Shown in pieces: positions 46,371 to 56,809 of a DNA stretch of 64,000 nt. The notes under the pieces are model-generated. The model made no database searches. It was not told the origin of the DNA and was given only the letters and a program-made list of their open reading frames with translations. Made by a program: the position numbers and the translations under genes. The DNA comes from Myrica gale (lineage: Eukaryota; Streptophyta; Magnoliopsida; Fagales; Myricaceae). Where the stretch lies: NCBI GenBank assembly GCA_963930655.1, contig OZ005618.1:20682501-20746500 (forward strand), in the 5' to 3' direction. Position 1 is the stretch's first letter; each line of letters begins with the position of its first letter.

Positions 46371-46380
46371 ACTAGGGTTT
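46371..46380 (+). promoter_or_regulatory. telo-box-like motif of the EF1-beta promoter
   Basis: ACTAGGGTTT is the complement-form telo-box (AAACCCTA), common 5' of plant translation-factor and ribosomal-protein genes. It lies 18 bp upstream of the TATA box. Confidence 0.45.
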
Positions 46381-46397
46381 GCGCATAATTTTATCGG

Positions 46398-46405
46398 TAT
46401 AAATA
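46398..46405 (+). promoter_or_regulatory. TATA box of the EF1-beta gene
   Basis: TATAAATA, 119-126 bp upstream of the start codon, with pyrimidine-rich leader sequence following; transcription probably starts near 46430. Confidence 0.6.
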
Positions 46406-46523
46406 TCAGTCATATCCACGAGGATCGTCCTCTTTTACTTGGTGCCTGGCCTCCATTGTCCCGCATAGCTTTCCAGTTCTATCTCACTCTGTCAGTCACT
46501 CTTCTGAGATCCAATACAATCCA

Positions 46524-48696
46524 ATGGCTGTCACCTTCTCAGATCTCCACGCCGAATCAGGTCTCAAATCCCTCGACGGATTTCTTTCCGGCAAACCATA
46601 TATTTCTGGGTACCAGTCGCCTTCCTTCTTACATTTTTAACATTAATCTCTCTTGTTTCTTTTTTTTTTAATTTATTCCTTTCATACATTCTTTAATTAT
46701 GTTTTGTCAATGAAATTGGCCGTTGGGTAATTGGGTTTACAGGGATCAGCTGACGAAGGATGACATTAAGGTATATGCAGCCGTTTTGGTGAAGCCCGGC
46801 GGCGCCTTTCCCAATGCTAGCAAGTGGTACGACGCCGTTTCGTCCCAGCTCGCTGCAAGGTTCGTTCCCTGCTGCCTTGTTCTCACTTCTCACCCTGGCT
46901 TTGTTTACCACAATTTCGTTTTACACATACTCTGTCACTCTGTACTTTACTCCTTTTTTCTGGTCTGTGATATACTTGCATTGACATCAAAATTTTCTCT
47001 TCTCTATTTTGTTTTCATTTGATGCATTTAAATTAATTTTTGCCTCTTGTTTTGATTGTTTGGGTATTTGTAATTGGTAGCTTCCCTGGCCAAGCTGTTG
47101 GGGTGAGAATATGTGGCAAAGCTGCTCCAGCTGCTCCTGCTGAGGAAACTAAGAAGGTGTGCTCTTAATTGCCCTTTTCTGACGGTTTTCTGTTTCTCTT
47201 TTGTATTATTTAGGACTTCTGTATATGGATAAATCTGAAATCCTGCTACTTTTGTATTATTTATACTTTTTGTTAATGTTTTACTTCCGTGGGTTGGTGG
47301 GTGGTGTATCTGCATGCTGTCAAATGCATAATTTTTTTTAAAGAGAATATGAGCTGGTTATAATGGAATTTTCCAGCCGCTCCCTCTCTCTGTAAGCGAC
47401 TTAAACCTCATCGGAATTTCCTAGTTTATTAAATGGGGTTTTAGAAAGCTTGTTGTGTTAATGGAGCTGTGAACAAGATTGTTGATCCTGTTCTATTGGT
47501 GATTATCTACCTAATTGTACTGGCCACCTTGTTTGAACAAGGGGTTGTATGAACTAGAAACTCCTGGAGCTATTTAAATTGAGTCAGGTCATTATTATTT
47601 TCCTTTTTTTTCCGGATGTTCTTCAACTGTGAACCGTATTGCGCAATTCCAAGAATAGTAGTGTTGACAGTATGAAGTGAAGTACTGGGTCTCTGAAGTA
47701 CTACATTTTCCCCCTTTTTAGCATTACTTTTTTTCTTTTTCATGTCAGATATATTATCTGATTCTGTTTGTGTTAGCTACTGGTTTAGCCGTTCCAGGTG
47801 ATGTTGAAAGCAGTGTGTATACTATGGAATTTATAGTGCCCCCTTGTATCCAGATTTAAGTTTTTCTCTTCTCTCCTGTCAGAATGTTCCTTATTCACTT
47901 ATGAAATTTTCAGGAGGCGGGAGCTGGAGATGATGATGATGACATTGACCTCTTTGGTGATGAGACAGAGGAGGAAAAGAAGGCAGCAGAGGAGAGGGAG
48001 GCATCTAAGAAGGCATCATCAAAAAAGAAAGAGAGTAAGCCTCGTCAAACGTTACCTACTTTACATGGAATGCTTCTCAAAAAACATGCAATAAATAAAG
48101 TTGCTTTAGGTTCTGCCTTATACTTAGACATATCTTCCATAAATTATCTTTTGGCTTGAATCCTGGAATTATCCCTCATATGTGGGACTCTTGCTCATCA
48201 TAAGCACAACACAAACTTTGGCTTGCCTTACCGATTTCCTGTTGAGACTAATTACACTCCCTGCAGTATCGTTTATGTCTGTTCATCTACTCTTTTAACA
48301 TTTAATCCATATAGGTGGGAAATCTTCCGTCCTTTTGGATGTGAAACCTTGGGATGATGAGACTGACATGAAGAAGCTTGAAGAGGCTGTACGGAGTATT
48401 GAGATGCCTGGTCTCTTTTGGGGAGCATGTACGGTTTAGTTCTTTATCCGTTTTAAGTTCTTGTTGCTTCTCAATAATGTTGCATGTAGCTAACAGTGTT
48501 CTGACATAAATACAACAATGTATTTGGCACAGCCAAATTGGTTGCAGTCGGTTATGGGATAAAGAAGCTGCAGATTATGCTTACTATTGTGGATGACCTT
48601 GTATCTGTGGATGACCTAATTGAGGAGCATCTGACAGTCGAACCTCGCAATGAATATATCCAAAGCTGTGACATTGTGGCCTTCAACAAAATCTGA
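46524..48696 (+). CDS. EF1B: Translation elongation factor 1-beta (EF1B guanine-nucleotide exchange subunit), 225 aa
   Basis: Catalyses GDP/GTP exchange on eEF1A during translation, in the cytosolic eEF1B complex. Six exons, all with GT...AG borders: 46524-46609, 46743-46859, 47081-47156, 47914-48034, 48315-48428, 48533-48696. They join to 225 codons plus TGA. Residues 1-75 form the GST-C-like N-terminal domain ([26 protein letters not shown]). Residues 94-135 are the acidic/lysine linker with [16 protein letters not shown]. Residues 140-225 are the exchange domain ([46 protein letters not shown] at the end). Length matches plant EF1-beta (about 225). Upstream are a TATA box and a telo-box. 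No frameshift or missing residue was seen, so this is probably functional. Confidence 0.96.
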
Positions 48697-49227
48697 GTCA
48701 TCTTACTGGACTGCAGGGTACCCATTTCGTTTTGGGTATTTATTTTTTGGCTTCTAGTTGTCCTCCTTTACTCTGTTTTTCTTTGGCCTTGTGCTTTGGT
48801 TGTGGTTCTATTTTCTAGAATTGTGAGATAAAAAGATGAACATTTGTTTCCTCCTCCTCGGTCATCGTTTCTACTCAATGATATTCTAATAGAAGCTTTT
48901 GTAGATGGCTTTGAGTTAATCCAAACTTTGTAGCTTTGTCCCCTTCTTTTTCATTTTCTTTTGGGAGCAGGCCTGTTTGTTTTGCACGTACATTTGTTTA
49001 TAGAAGATAGTAAGGCCAGAGATGGTGATGAGTCCTGTGACCTATTAACCTCCGGAAGCCCACTGTTTCCAAGTTATGTGCTGCCGTATATGCATCCATG
49101 TTAATTTGTATTATTTTCTTTTGAAAGAAAAACATCCTCAGAATTTATAAAATAATTGAGTGGATTCTCTGAATGATTTGAGATCGGACTTAGAAACATT
49201 TTCCATGCATCCCCTTTGAAGATCTTA
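48697..49227. other. EF1-beta 3' region
   Basis: T-rich sequence following the stop codon; expected to contain the 3' untranslated region. No second gene or repeat with clear borders was seen. Confidence 0.5.
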
Positions 49228-49536
49228 TTAGAGAATCCAAGTAGAGTTTATATTCTGGACCCACCCCGCCGACTGACCGACATACAGCATTGGTAGTGTT
49301 GAGGGAGACTCACTCATTGCTACCCGGCAGAAGGCGAGGCCTATGCTGCCCGCCTGGAAGACAGTTTGTATTGGAGATGTGCTAACATTATTGCCGAAAT
49401 TCGCACGGCCATGGATCTTTTCCAAGCATGGCAAGCGAGTAAAATACCACATAGTGCCAGCAGTTTTGCCCACAGATACCACCAAATCTGGGGCGGATAG
49501 GATCCTGTCTGATCCTACCCCCTTTCTTCCTCTCAT
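49228..49536 (-). other. Open frame of unknown origin beside a Mutator-like end
   Basis: 102-codon minus-strand frame with balanced composition and protein-like phrases (TMWYFTRLPCLEKIHGRANF, PMLYVGQSAGWVQ). I do not recognise the family and see no promoter or introns. Because it lies next to a MULE-like terminus (49650-49830), it may be another captured fragment. It may equally be chance. Confidence 0.2.
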
Positions 49537-49649
49537 TCAACAGTTCGCGTGTATAATCTTTTTCTACCGCCTCTGGTGGAGGGCTCTTTTGTACTCGGTT
49601 GATCTTTGGACCCGTTTTGAATGAATTACCGCTCATTGAACGTGAGCGG

Positions 49650-49830
49650 TCGACCGGTAAAATTTGCTGACGTGTCAGAGAGTTCTGTTAAGCATATGGA
49701 CGACAGACTGACGGAATGATCATTTCGTCAAAAAATATAAACTTAAGGACTACAATTTTTTAAAAATAAACTCAAAGACAGAAAAGTAAAAGAGTGTAAA
49801 ACCTAAGGACTAAACGGCTAAATTCTCTTG
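49650..49830. mobile_element. Mutator-like terminal repeat (single end)
   Basis: On the minus strand, reading inward from 49830, it begins near GCCGTTTAGTCCTTAGGTTT. It then passes GTAGTCCTTAAGTTTATA and GACGAAATGATCATTCCGTC and reaches TGACACGTCAGCA. This is the organisation of plant MULE termini. The opposite end was not found within the neighbouring 600 bp. Confidence 0.5.
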
Positions 49831-51000
49831 ATTTTAATAGAACAAATTTTGGCAGACAATAAAATGTATACTCACTTAGTAATCGAGGTAGTCCCTAATG
49901 ACTATTTTTTTTAATAGAGCAAAAGGGAATTCCTAACTTTTACGAAAAAGAAAGATGGAATAAGACGTAGATTATTTGGCTCCTTAAGGGCAAACGAATA
50001 TAAAGTCACCATCTTTTTTCCTGTCTTTTCTTTTTGCCTTTTTTAGACCCAATGAACCACAAAAAGAATTGACCTCGACCTCCTGACGTTAAAGAGAGAT
50101 GTTACCGAAAAGATATCCTTTTTGTTTTTCCGAACCTCAAAAACAATAGTATAGCCTAAGCGCCTGTGTTGGATAGTGTTCACAATCAATTTTTATCAAT
50201 TTCAATTTTTTTTACAGATTATAATTAACTTTTTTTCATATATTATGAAATGCGAACATGAAACAGACACTCCACGCGCAAAAATCCTCCAATGCACCAT
50301 GACCGCAAGCGTGTTTTCGTCATCTTTTGTTCAGAGATTACGTGTAAACTGATAGTTTAATACAGGGATAATATATTTTGCATCTTCAATTATGAAATCT
50401 TGACCTTTTATAATATAATATATTATTTTATCATATTACACAGTCAATTATTAATTTATACTTTAATATTTTTTATTAAGATTTTTGACAAATAATGGTT
50501 GAGAGTGAATTTATCTCTTTAATTTATATTTTTTATTTTAAAATTTATAATTTGATCATTAACTTAATTAATAAAATTATGAGAGTTGTTTTTTCAAGTG
50601 ACAAAGAAAATCTCAGACGCGTCTGTGCAGTGAGTGTGACAAATCTGAGTTTTTATTACAATATATATAATATTAATAATTTGTCCAATAAAGTGATTTG
50701 AACTCCAATTAACGATGTGAAAAATATAATCAAATTCATATTATAGAGATTTGATCAATATTAAAAGTCTGGATCGACTTGAATTGACTAATGTAAATTG
50801 TATAGAAATTGACTATTTTTTTAAAAAAAAATCCCTTAATTTCTGACAAATGATCTAAGCATAAGTTGACGTTTTGCGTGAGGCATGATAGTCATCCATC
50901 CATATTTTTTTTTCTTTTACTTGTCGGTAAATTCTAGAATCGTGTTTGTAAACGTAACCAGATACAGATTCTGATATACACTTCGGGGGCAAGAGCTTCC
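49831..51000. other. Intergenic DNA upstream of the RING gene
   Basis: AT-rich, no gene. ORFs at 50495-50701 and nearby are low-complexity. The region nearest 51000 should contain the RING gene promoter; no strong TATA box was identified. Confidence 0.45.
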
Positions 51001-52119
51001 CACGGATGCACTCTGTATCATTACTGAGAAAATACTGCTATCACTGATAGAGACATCTGAGACTTGGTCTCTCTCTCTCTCTCACATTTCAATAACCATC
51101 ATCAGGGTTTGTAAATATCCCCCACCATGAACTGAATTCTTCTCATTCACTCTTCTTATTCGTTCTACGGTGCGTGCCTCTTCCATGTCCACGCTTTTGT
51201 AGAAAGATGAATACTACGGAATCTGTTGAATTTATTTCGTTTGATGGATGGGAATTATGAATCTGCTATTTCATGTTTTGGGTTTTGCGTAATCGTTTTT
51301 TTTTCCGTGGTCTGTGTTTGTTCTGGCAATTGTTGGGCATCGGAGTTGATTTCGTTTTGCTATGTCCCTGAGTATTATGCGACGAAGTTTAAGAATCGGT
51401 GCTTAATTCTATCTATCTAGCTTTTGGTCAGAAATTAAGCTGTTACTATTGTGATGGAGAGAAATTGAGCTGTTACTATCAGAGATATTGTTGAAAACTG
51501 TCATATCTGTGGTATGGCTTGAATTGGGTGTTTCTATTTCTATTGTTCTTTCTTTCACTTTTTTCCTATTTTCATAGGGGAAAAAAGAAGAACAAATCAG
51601 CCATAACATAGCCTACTTTCATGTATGTATGTGCATCATAAGCTATTAGTTCTTGTGTGTTGGAAATGTTGCTTCAATTGTGATTCAGCCAATGCATGTT
51701 TTGCTCGATCATTGTTATTGCTATATTTCCATTGAACTTTTAACTCGACTGGGCACTCTTTCCAGCCAAAAAAAGAGACACGGAGAGCTATTGATTGTGT
51801 GCATGATCACCAGTGTGACAGGAATTGATTACTTTCAGCAGTAATATAGCATTCGGCATTTGTTGTTTGTCTTGAGCTATTACTTCAGTTGTTATTGCTT
51901 TGAGATTTTTGGCCTTGTGTGGAGAATTGGAGCAATGGTTGGCCATCTTGATATATGAACTTCATCTTCTTCTTTTTTTGGCCTTTGGTAGTTTTCAATT
52001 TATGTCCGTTTGTTGTTTGTCTTGAGGTTCTTATTGACTTGCTTTTTTAGGGTGGAGAATTAACAGGCATTTAGGCCTGAAATCTAAGATTTGGTGTTAC
52101 AATATATTCAAAAGAAGAG
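51001..52119 (+). other. Probable 5' untranslated region and leader intron of the RING gene
   Basis: CT-rich leader-like sequence (51070-51130) followed by a possible donor at CTACG|GTGCGT (about 51170). A T-rich tract and acceptor TTTTTTAG lie near 52050, shortly before the start codon. Plant RING genes with an uninterrupted coding exon often have a leader intron. Inference from splice signals only. Confidence 0.4.
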
Positions 52120-53103
52120 ATGTCAGGTGCTGGATACACCCACTGGTGCTACCAGTGCAGGCTGCGATTAAGGCTTGAAGATGGAGATACTGTTTGCCCT
52201 TACTGTTATAGAGGCTTTATTCAAGAACTTGGTGAGATGCAGGACATAGCGCCAGAAGCTGCCTTCCAACCCGTGTCAGAAGGTCGTCCTCCTGAAGTAC
52301 CCGATTTGGTCGCCCTTCTGAATGCTCTGTTGGAAAGCAGGCGTGCTAACCCAAGACATGAACTTGTGGATCCTCTTGATGCTTTTATGAGGCAGAGAAT
52401 GGCTGGAAGAAATCCTAACTTCAATGTTCGAGTGACATCTGGTTTGGTTCCTGAACAGAGTTTGAGCATTTTCGGTCCTGATCCTTATTGGGTACTCAGT
52501 CGTCCAGGTTCAGCCTTCTCTAACGGCAGTACAGGTAGTGGAACCAGGCAAGTTGATATCCGTGACTTCTTTATGGGTCAAGGTTTTGAAGAAATCATTG
52601 AACAGCTTTCTATAAATGACCGACGTGGTCCACCTCCAGCGCCTCGTCCTTTGATTGATGCAATGCCCACCATCAAGATTACGCAAGCACATATCCGCAC
52701 TGACTCAAACTGTCCAGTCTGTAAGGAAAGTTTCGAGTTGGGCACCACCGCAAGGCAGATGCCATGTAACCATATTTACCACTCTGATTGTATTGTTCCT
52801 TGGTTGGTTCAGCACAACTCATGCCCTGTTTGCCGCTTGGAGATGCCGGCTCAAGGGACTGATATTGCTCGTGGTAGTCGAAGCAGGGGTGGAGCGAACA
52901 GTGCCAGCAGCAGCAGTGGCTATGGTGGCTCTGTCAGTATGGAGGATAGTCCGCAGAATGAGGGTAGGAGGAATCCTTGGTCGTTTTTGTGGCCTTTCCG
53001 CTCATCAAATCCAAATACTCGTCATCAATATGCAAATAGAGGAAGCCGAACCTCAGAACAGAATAATGAGATGAGTTACTCTGGATGGCCTTTTGATTAT
53101 TAA
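52120..53103 (+). CDS. Zinc-ribbon/RING-H2 E3 ubiquitin ligase, RHC1A-like (327 aa)
   Basis: Probable E3 ubiquitin ligase transferring ubiquitin from an E2 to unknown substrates. A single coding exon. Residues 8-32 form an N-terminal zinc ribbon (Cys10, Cys13, Cys26, Cys29; THWCYQC and CPYCYRGF). Residues 60-130 contain the conserved DPLDAFM segment and an Asp/Phe-rich part. Residues 198-238 form a complete RING-H2: Cys198, Cys201, Cys216, His218, His221, Cys224, Cys235, Cys238, with the E2-contact Trp in IVPWLVQHNSCPVC. The tail is Ser/Gly-rich and ends NPWSFLWPFRSS ... WPFDY. All zinc ligands are present, and length is normal for RHC1A-like proteins (about 330). The ATG is the first in frame and immediately precedes the zinc ribbon. 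Likely functional. Confidence 0.95.
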   Translation: MSGAGYTHWCYQCRLRLRLEDGDTVCPYCYRGFIQELGEMQDIAPEAAFQPVSEGRPPEVPDLVALLNALLESRRANPRHELVDPLDAFMRQRMAGRNPNFNVRVTSGLVPEQSLSIFGPDPYWVLSRPGSAFSNGSTGSGTRQVDIRDFFMGQGFEEIIEQLSINDRRGPPPAPRPLIDAMPTIKITQAHIRTDSNCPVCKESFELGTTARQMPCNHIYHSDCIVPWLVQHNSCPVCRLEMPAQGTDIARGSRSRGGANSASSSSGYGGSVSMEDSPQNEGRRNPWSFLWPFRSSNPNTRHQYANRGSRTSEQNNEMSYSGWPFDY

Positions 53104-54160
53104 GGGTACATTTGCTTCCCTTGTCAAGTTGACGTGCTATACCAATGGAAGCTAGTCACTGAAGTGGGTGAACTAGAACTACATTGAGAGTTTGGTTTGT
53201 ATCAAACTTTAATATCAACTGAAAGTTAATTGGATTTGGATTGTGTTAAATATCTCGTAAATGTTTATGCCCTAGGTGGAGTGGAACTGGCTTTAATAAC
53301 TCAATCTGTTCTTTTTTTTTCTTATATATAAATTCCGGTACTCTTTTGCATCCAATTTATGCAAGTAAATTGATTCTTCTTAGCATCTATTTTCTACATG
53401 GATGGCACGTTTCTGATCTCCTGTTGTTGGTAAGTCAGCTTCGTCAGAAGGCGGAAAATACGCATGCCTTGTACGTTGGTGATATGGCTTCAATCTTGAA
53501 ATTTTACTTGTTTCTTGGAACTACTGCACCTGAAACTGCTGCCGTGACTGCCATCACCACCACCACTTCTGAGACAATGATCAGGCATGCTTATTGCCTG
53601 ATTCTGGTGAGCCCTACCTCAGGGATTGTGTCACTAGATCCTCTACTCCTTGGAAGCCTTAATAATGCCACGGTGCCAATAGGGTGGGGACTTGAGTCAT
53701 GTTTGTTCATGGAACATTCTTCCATCCTATCCCTCTGTGGTCTGGTAACTTATTATGTGGTAACATTGAATCCTTGCATATCAGGAGTGCATAGTGCCTG
53801 ATGGGTATATATAACTCTGCTTTTGATAGTTCAACCGTTTTGTACGGACGTCTTAAAACTATGCTTCATAGTTGCCCCTCTTTTTAGTGTGGATGCAGAA
53901 GATCAGTCCCATGGCAACTGATTGGATCTCGTGGTTGCTTAGCATATAAAAGCCCGATTAGGCGATTAAAAAGAGTTTTTTTTTCTAGGCAATCGGGAAT
54001 TTCATTTCACTGAGAAACTTACAAGCATGCTGAATACAAACAGCCTTCCGAAGCAAGCCGGATATAAGTAACAGGTGATTAAAAAGAGTTGGATGGTATG
54101 GAAGTCAAGTCAGTTTTAGGCTGCTCTTAAAAGTTTTAGCTTGTTTGGCATTTCTTCTCC
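53104..54160. other. 3' region of the RING gene
   Basis: Contains the presumed 3' untranslated region. A 151-codon plus-strand frame (53346-53801) has no recognisable domain and is more likely untranslated or spliced trailer sequence. No repeats with defined ends. Confidence 0.4.
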
Positions 54161-54646
54161 CTATGTGAAAGAGATCGATAAAGGGGATTTGGAAATAATG
54201 CTTGAATGTTCAATAACCTCCGAAGGCAAGGTAGATGGGGAAGTGTTGCACCACAAATTGGGCCTTGTAGCTATCAGAGAGTCTTGATTCGACATGGGGC
54301 CAACCCGACCTGTCCTTCCCCAGCGTTGTCGGAGGATCGGTAGTCTCCTTAGTATGAAGATTGACAAGCTGGTAGGATCTCAAATCGGATGTTGTCTTGG
54401 ACAGCAAAATCTGGTTCTGGATAGATGCTCTTATCTTGTTCGGACATCGAGTGTCCTTTGCAAATCCTGGTTAAATTGCCTGAAGCTACCTGGGTTCTTG
54501 AAATCACCGAACGTCACCTCCCTAAAAGCCAACCCAATTCTTCCAACATTTCTCAAGCTTCTTTTTGTCAATGTTGCATCTCTTAACATTGCCTTGATGC
54601 TCTCGTTTCGTTCTGATCTATAATCTATGACCTCTTTCCTCGACAT
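54161..54646 (-). pseudogene. Frameshifted fragment of an unidentified protein gene
   Basis: Three overlapping minus-strand frames connect into one protein-like sequence: YRSERNESIKAMLRDATLTK, NVGRIGLAFREVTFGDFKNP, GSFRQFNQDLQRTLDVRTR. After a frameshift come TSDLRSYQLVNLHTKETTDP and then DSYKAQFVVQHFP. The text is clearly protein-like, but I cannot assign a family. Frameshifts and lack of a start or end make it a relic, possibly captured by a transposon since it lies beside a MITE and a MULE-like end. Confidence 0.45.
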
Positions 54647-54724
54647 CGGCTTGAACTTTCAAAAAACAAAAACAAAAGATTATTTGGCTCTTGCAAAGAA
54701 GTTGTGCAAAAAGAGGGTCGCAAG

Positions 54725-54862
54725 TAGAGGCGGAACTAGCATTCCAGGGAAAGAGGAGCATAGTTTTAAAAAAAATGGAGAGAGAGAAAGCATTGTAGGC
54801 TATGTGTGGAAGTTTTCAGGCGATGGGTAGCCGCCCCACCACCCTCGCTGGTTCCGCCTGTG
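54725..54862. mobile_element. Small hAT MITE
   Basis: 138 bp with inverted ends TAGAGGCGGAACTAGC and GCTGGTTCCGCCTGTG. It is flanked by GTCGCAAG (54717-54724) and GTAGCAAG (54863-54870), an 8-bp duplication with one change. Confidence 0.75.
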
Positions 54863-54889
54863 GTAGCAAGTCAAGCGGTCTATTAAAAT

Positions 54890-55080
54890 TTAGGGATAAA
54901 TATCAAATTAGTCAATGTGGTATATTATAAAACTGAATAAATCCCTCGTTTTTTAAAAAATTATAAAATTAGTCCAGCTCGCGTTTGTCGTTGGTCTCTC
55001 TGACCATTCCGTCAATAGCATTTAACGGAATTTTGTAATAGACGACACTCACCGCCACCTATCCCTCCCATGTCAAGCCA
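54890..55080. mobile_element. Mutator-like terminal repeat (single end)
   Basis: Starts near TAGGGATAAATATCAAATTAG and continues through GACCATTCCGTCAATAGCAT and TTAACGGAATTTTGTAATAG, the usual style of plant MULE TIRs. The PP2C fragment follows directly, suggesting a Pack-MULE. A right terminus was not recognised. Confidence 0.5.
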
Positions 55081-55235
55081 CGTCTACAGCGCCTCCACGT
55101 CATTTAAAGAAATCTACGTCAGCGCAACATTACTGCAAGAAGACTCACAATTTCAAATTTCAAGGGTACCCATTTCACCATTTCCACCGGGAATTACACG
55201 TCAGCAGTCAACGCTCGTCGAGCATGGGTTCTACC

Positions 55236-55571
55236 CAAGATTCAAGGTGACCCAAATATACATTTCTTTGGGTATTTGACGGGCGCGGTCAATTTGGCAC
55301 ACCGTGTTCAAATTTCATCAAGGATAGGTTGGTAGAAATACTAGCTAATGGCCTAGCATTTTTGGATGACTGTTACCGCTTTAATGAGTTGCATAACAGC
55401 GAGATTGATGATTTGATGAGTGGAACCATGGGAACTACGGTACTTGTTATTGGGAATACACTTTTCGTGGTGAATGTGAAAGAGTCAGAGATAAGAATCG
55501 AAGTGTAGATTCATAATTGATGACTATCATATGATCAAACTCCATTTAGGAAAGATGGATATGAGCTAGTG
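55236..55571 (+). pseudogene. Captured protein phosphatase 2C fragment
   Basis: The plus strand reads KIQGDPNIHFFG, then (frameshift) FDGRGQFGTPCSNFIKDRLV followed by EILANG. Further on it reads ELHNSEIDDLMSGTMGTTVL followed by VIGNTLFVVNV, and after another shift SYDQTPFRKDGYELV. These are consecutive PP2C segments: the DGHG motif (here DGRG), the SGTTA motif and the DQTP region, in plant clade-typical wording. The intervening exons are shortened, the metal-binding Asp-Gly-His-Gly is altered, and there are two frameshifts and an internal deletion. A dead fragment, probably captured by the adjacent MULE-like element. Confidence 0.75.
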
Positions 55572-56809
55572 ATAGGGCTAGTATTAAAATGTAATTTATA
55601 TTTTTATTTTTATATATTGTGAATACGTTGGTGGATAGAGTATCATGTGGAAGGTGATGATATGTGAGTATTTCTTAAAGCTAAAGTGATTAGATTAAAT
55701 CGTTAATATTTTAGACAGTTGTGATGGTGGGATCTTTTGATCGTGGGTTGCTATTAAATTATTTGAAAATATGTATAATCCAACAGTCAGATTTAAGTTC
55801 TTAACCGATTGAAGAATGACCGGTCGAGATCAAGTGATGTTTGATCTAATGGACAAAATTCAATCCTTTTCGTTTGAAACGGTATGTTTATTAATGAAAT
55901 AACGCCTCTTCCTTAAGAGGTATTAGTTCATAAAAAAATTTCTTTTTCACATGAAGATATATTCTTTGGTGACTAAGAGGTACCCGTTCGACTAAAAGGT
56001 ATCTATTCACGATAAAGAGATACCTATTTACAAAAAGGCACCTGTTGACGAAGAGTCACCAGACTTGGGAGAAAATGTGTCAATATCTATAAATAGACAT
56101 CCTCATTTGCATAATTTAATAATGAAAATTGTACCCAAACTCTGTCTCTGTTTCTTCTAAGCATTCTACACTCCTACAAACATCTTTCTTCCTTAAATTA
56201 CCATATTTTATTGACCTTAGAAGTAGAATTTTGATTTCTTGGCTAAAACAGTACAATCTGAGGGTATTCTGATATAATTTCGTTAGTGAAAAATGAAACA
56301 ATAGATTGGTAATTTGGGCTTCATTGTATCCTGGAGGCGAACTTGCTTGAACCCAATTGCATACCATTGTCCATACTTGTTGTATAGCACTAGTGGGGGC
56401 AAATATCATCTTAAGGAAAGCGACTCTCTAACGCCCCTTGAAGCAATTTCTCTGTTTAGTTTGTTTGTCTACAACAAATCTCTTCAATCTCTCTTCAAAT
56501 CCTCTAACAAATGTTTTCTTCAATAACCAAACTAAAACATTGATTCATCTCACTCACCTATGATCCACTAGCAGTTCAACCAAAACATTGCACATGCAGT
56601 AAGATTGGGGAAATCAAACCAGGGCTTTCTAAAAGTTCAAAGGATATTACATTTGCTAAACAAGGTAATAATTAAAGAAACATGCTTTCTTCAAAGAAAT
56701 GGTTGATTTCGGATCCTTCTCTTGAACAGATGTACATGACTGAAATCTCTCTCAGTAGTGGGTGGGGCCTCTAACAAGTGTAGCCAACAAAATCATTCAC
56801 ATTCGTGAC
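55572..56809. other. Intergenic DNA downstream of the permease gene
   Basis: No gene. 55900-56060 has several ACCTCTT / AAGAGGTAC motifs in both orientations (GAGGTATTAGTTCA, AAGAGGTACCCGTTC, AAAGAGATACC), a degenerate short-repeat cluster. The last ~200 bp are the likely 3' untranslated region of the minus-strand permease. Confidence 0.45.

Noticed and set aside
53346..53801. 151-aa ORF downstream of the RING gene
   Set aside because: No recognisable domain, and it lies in the presumed trailer of the RING gene. Too little evidence for a separate gene.
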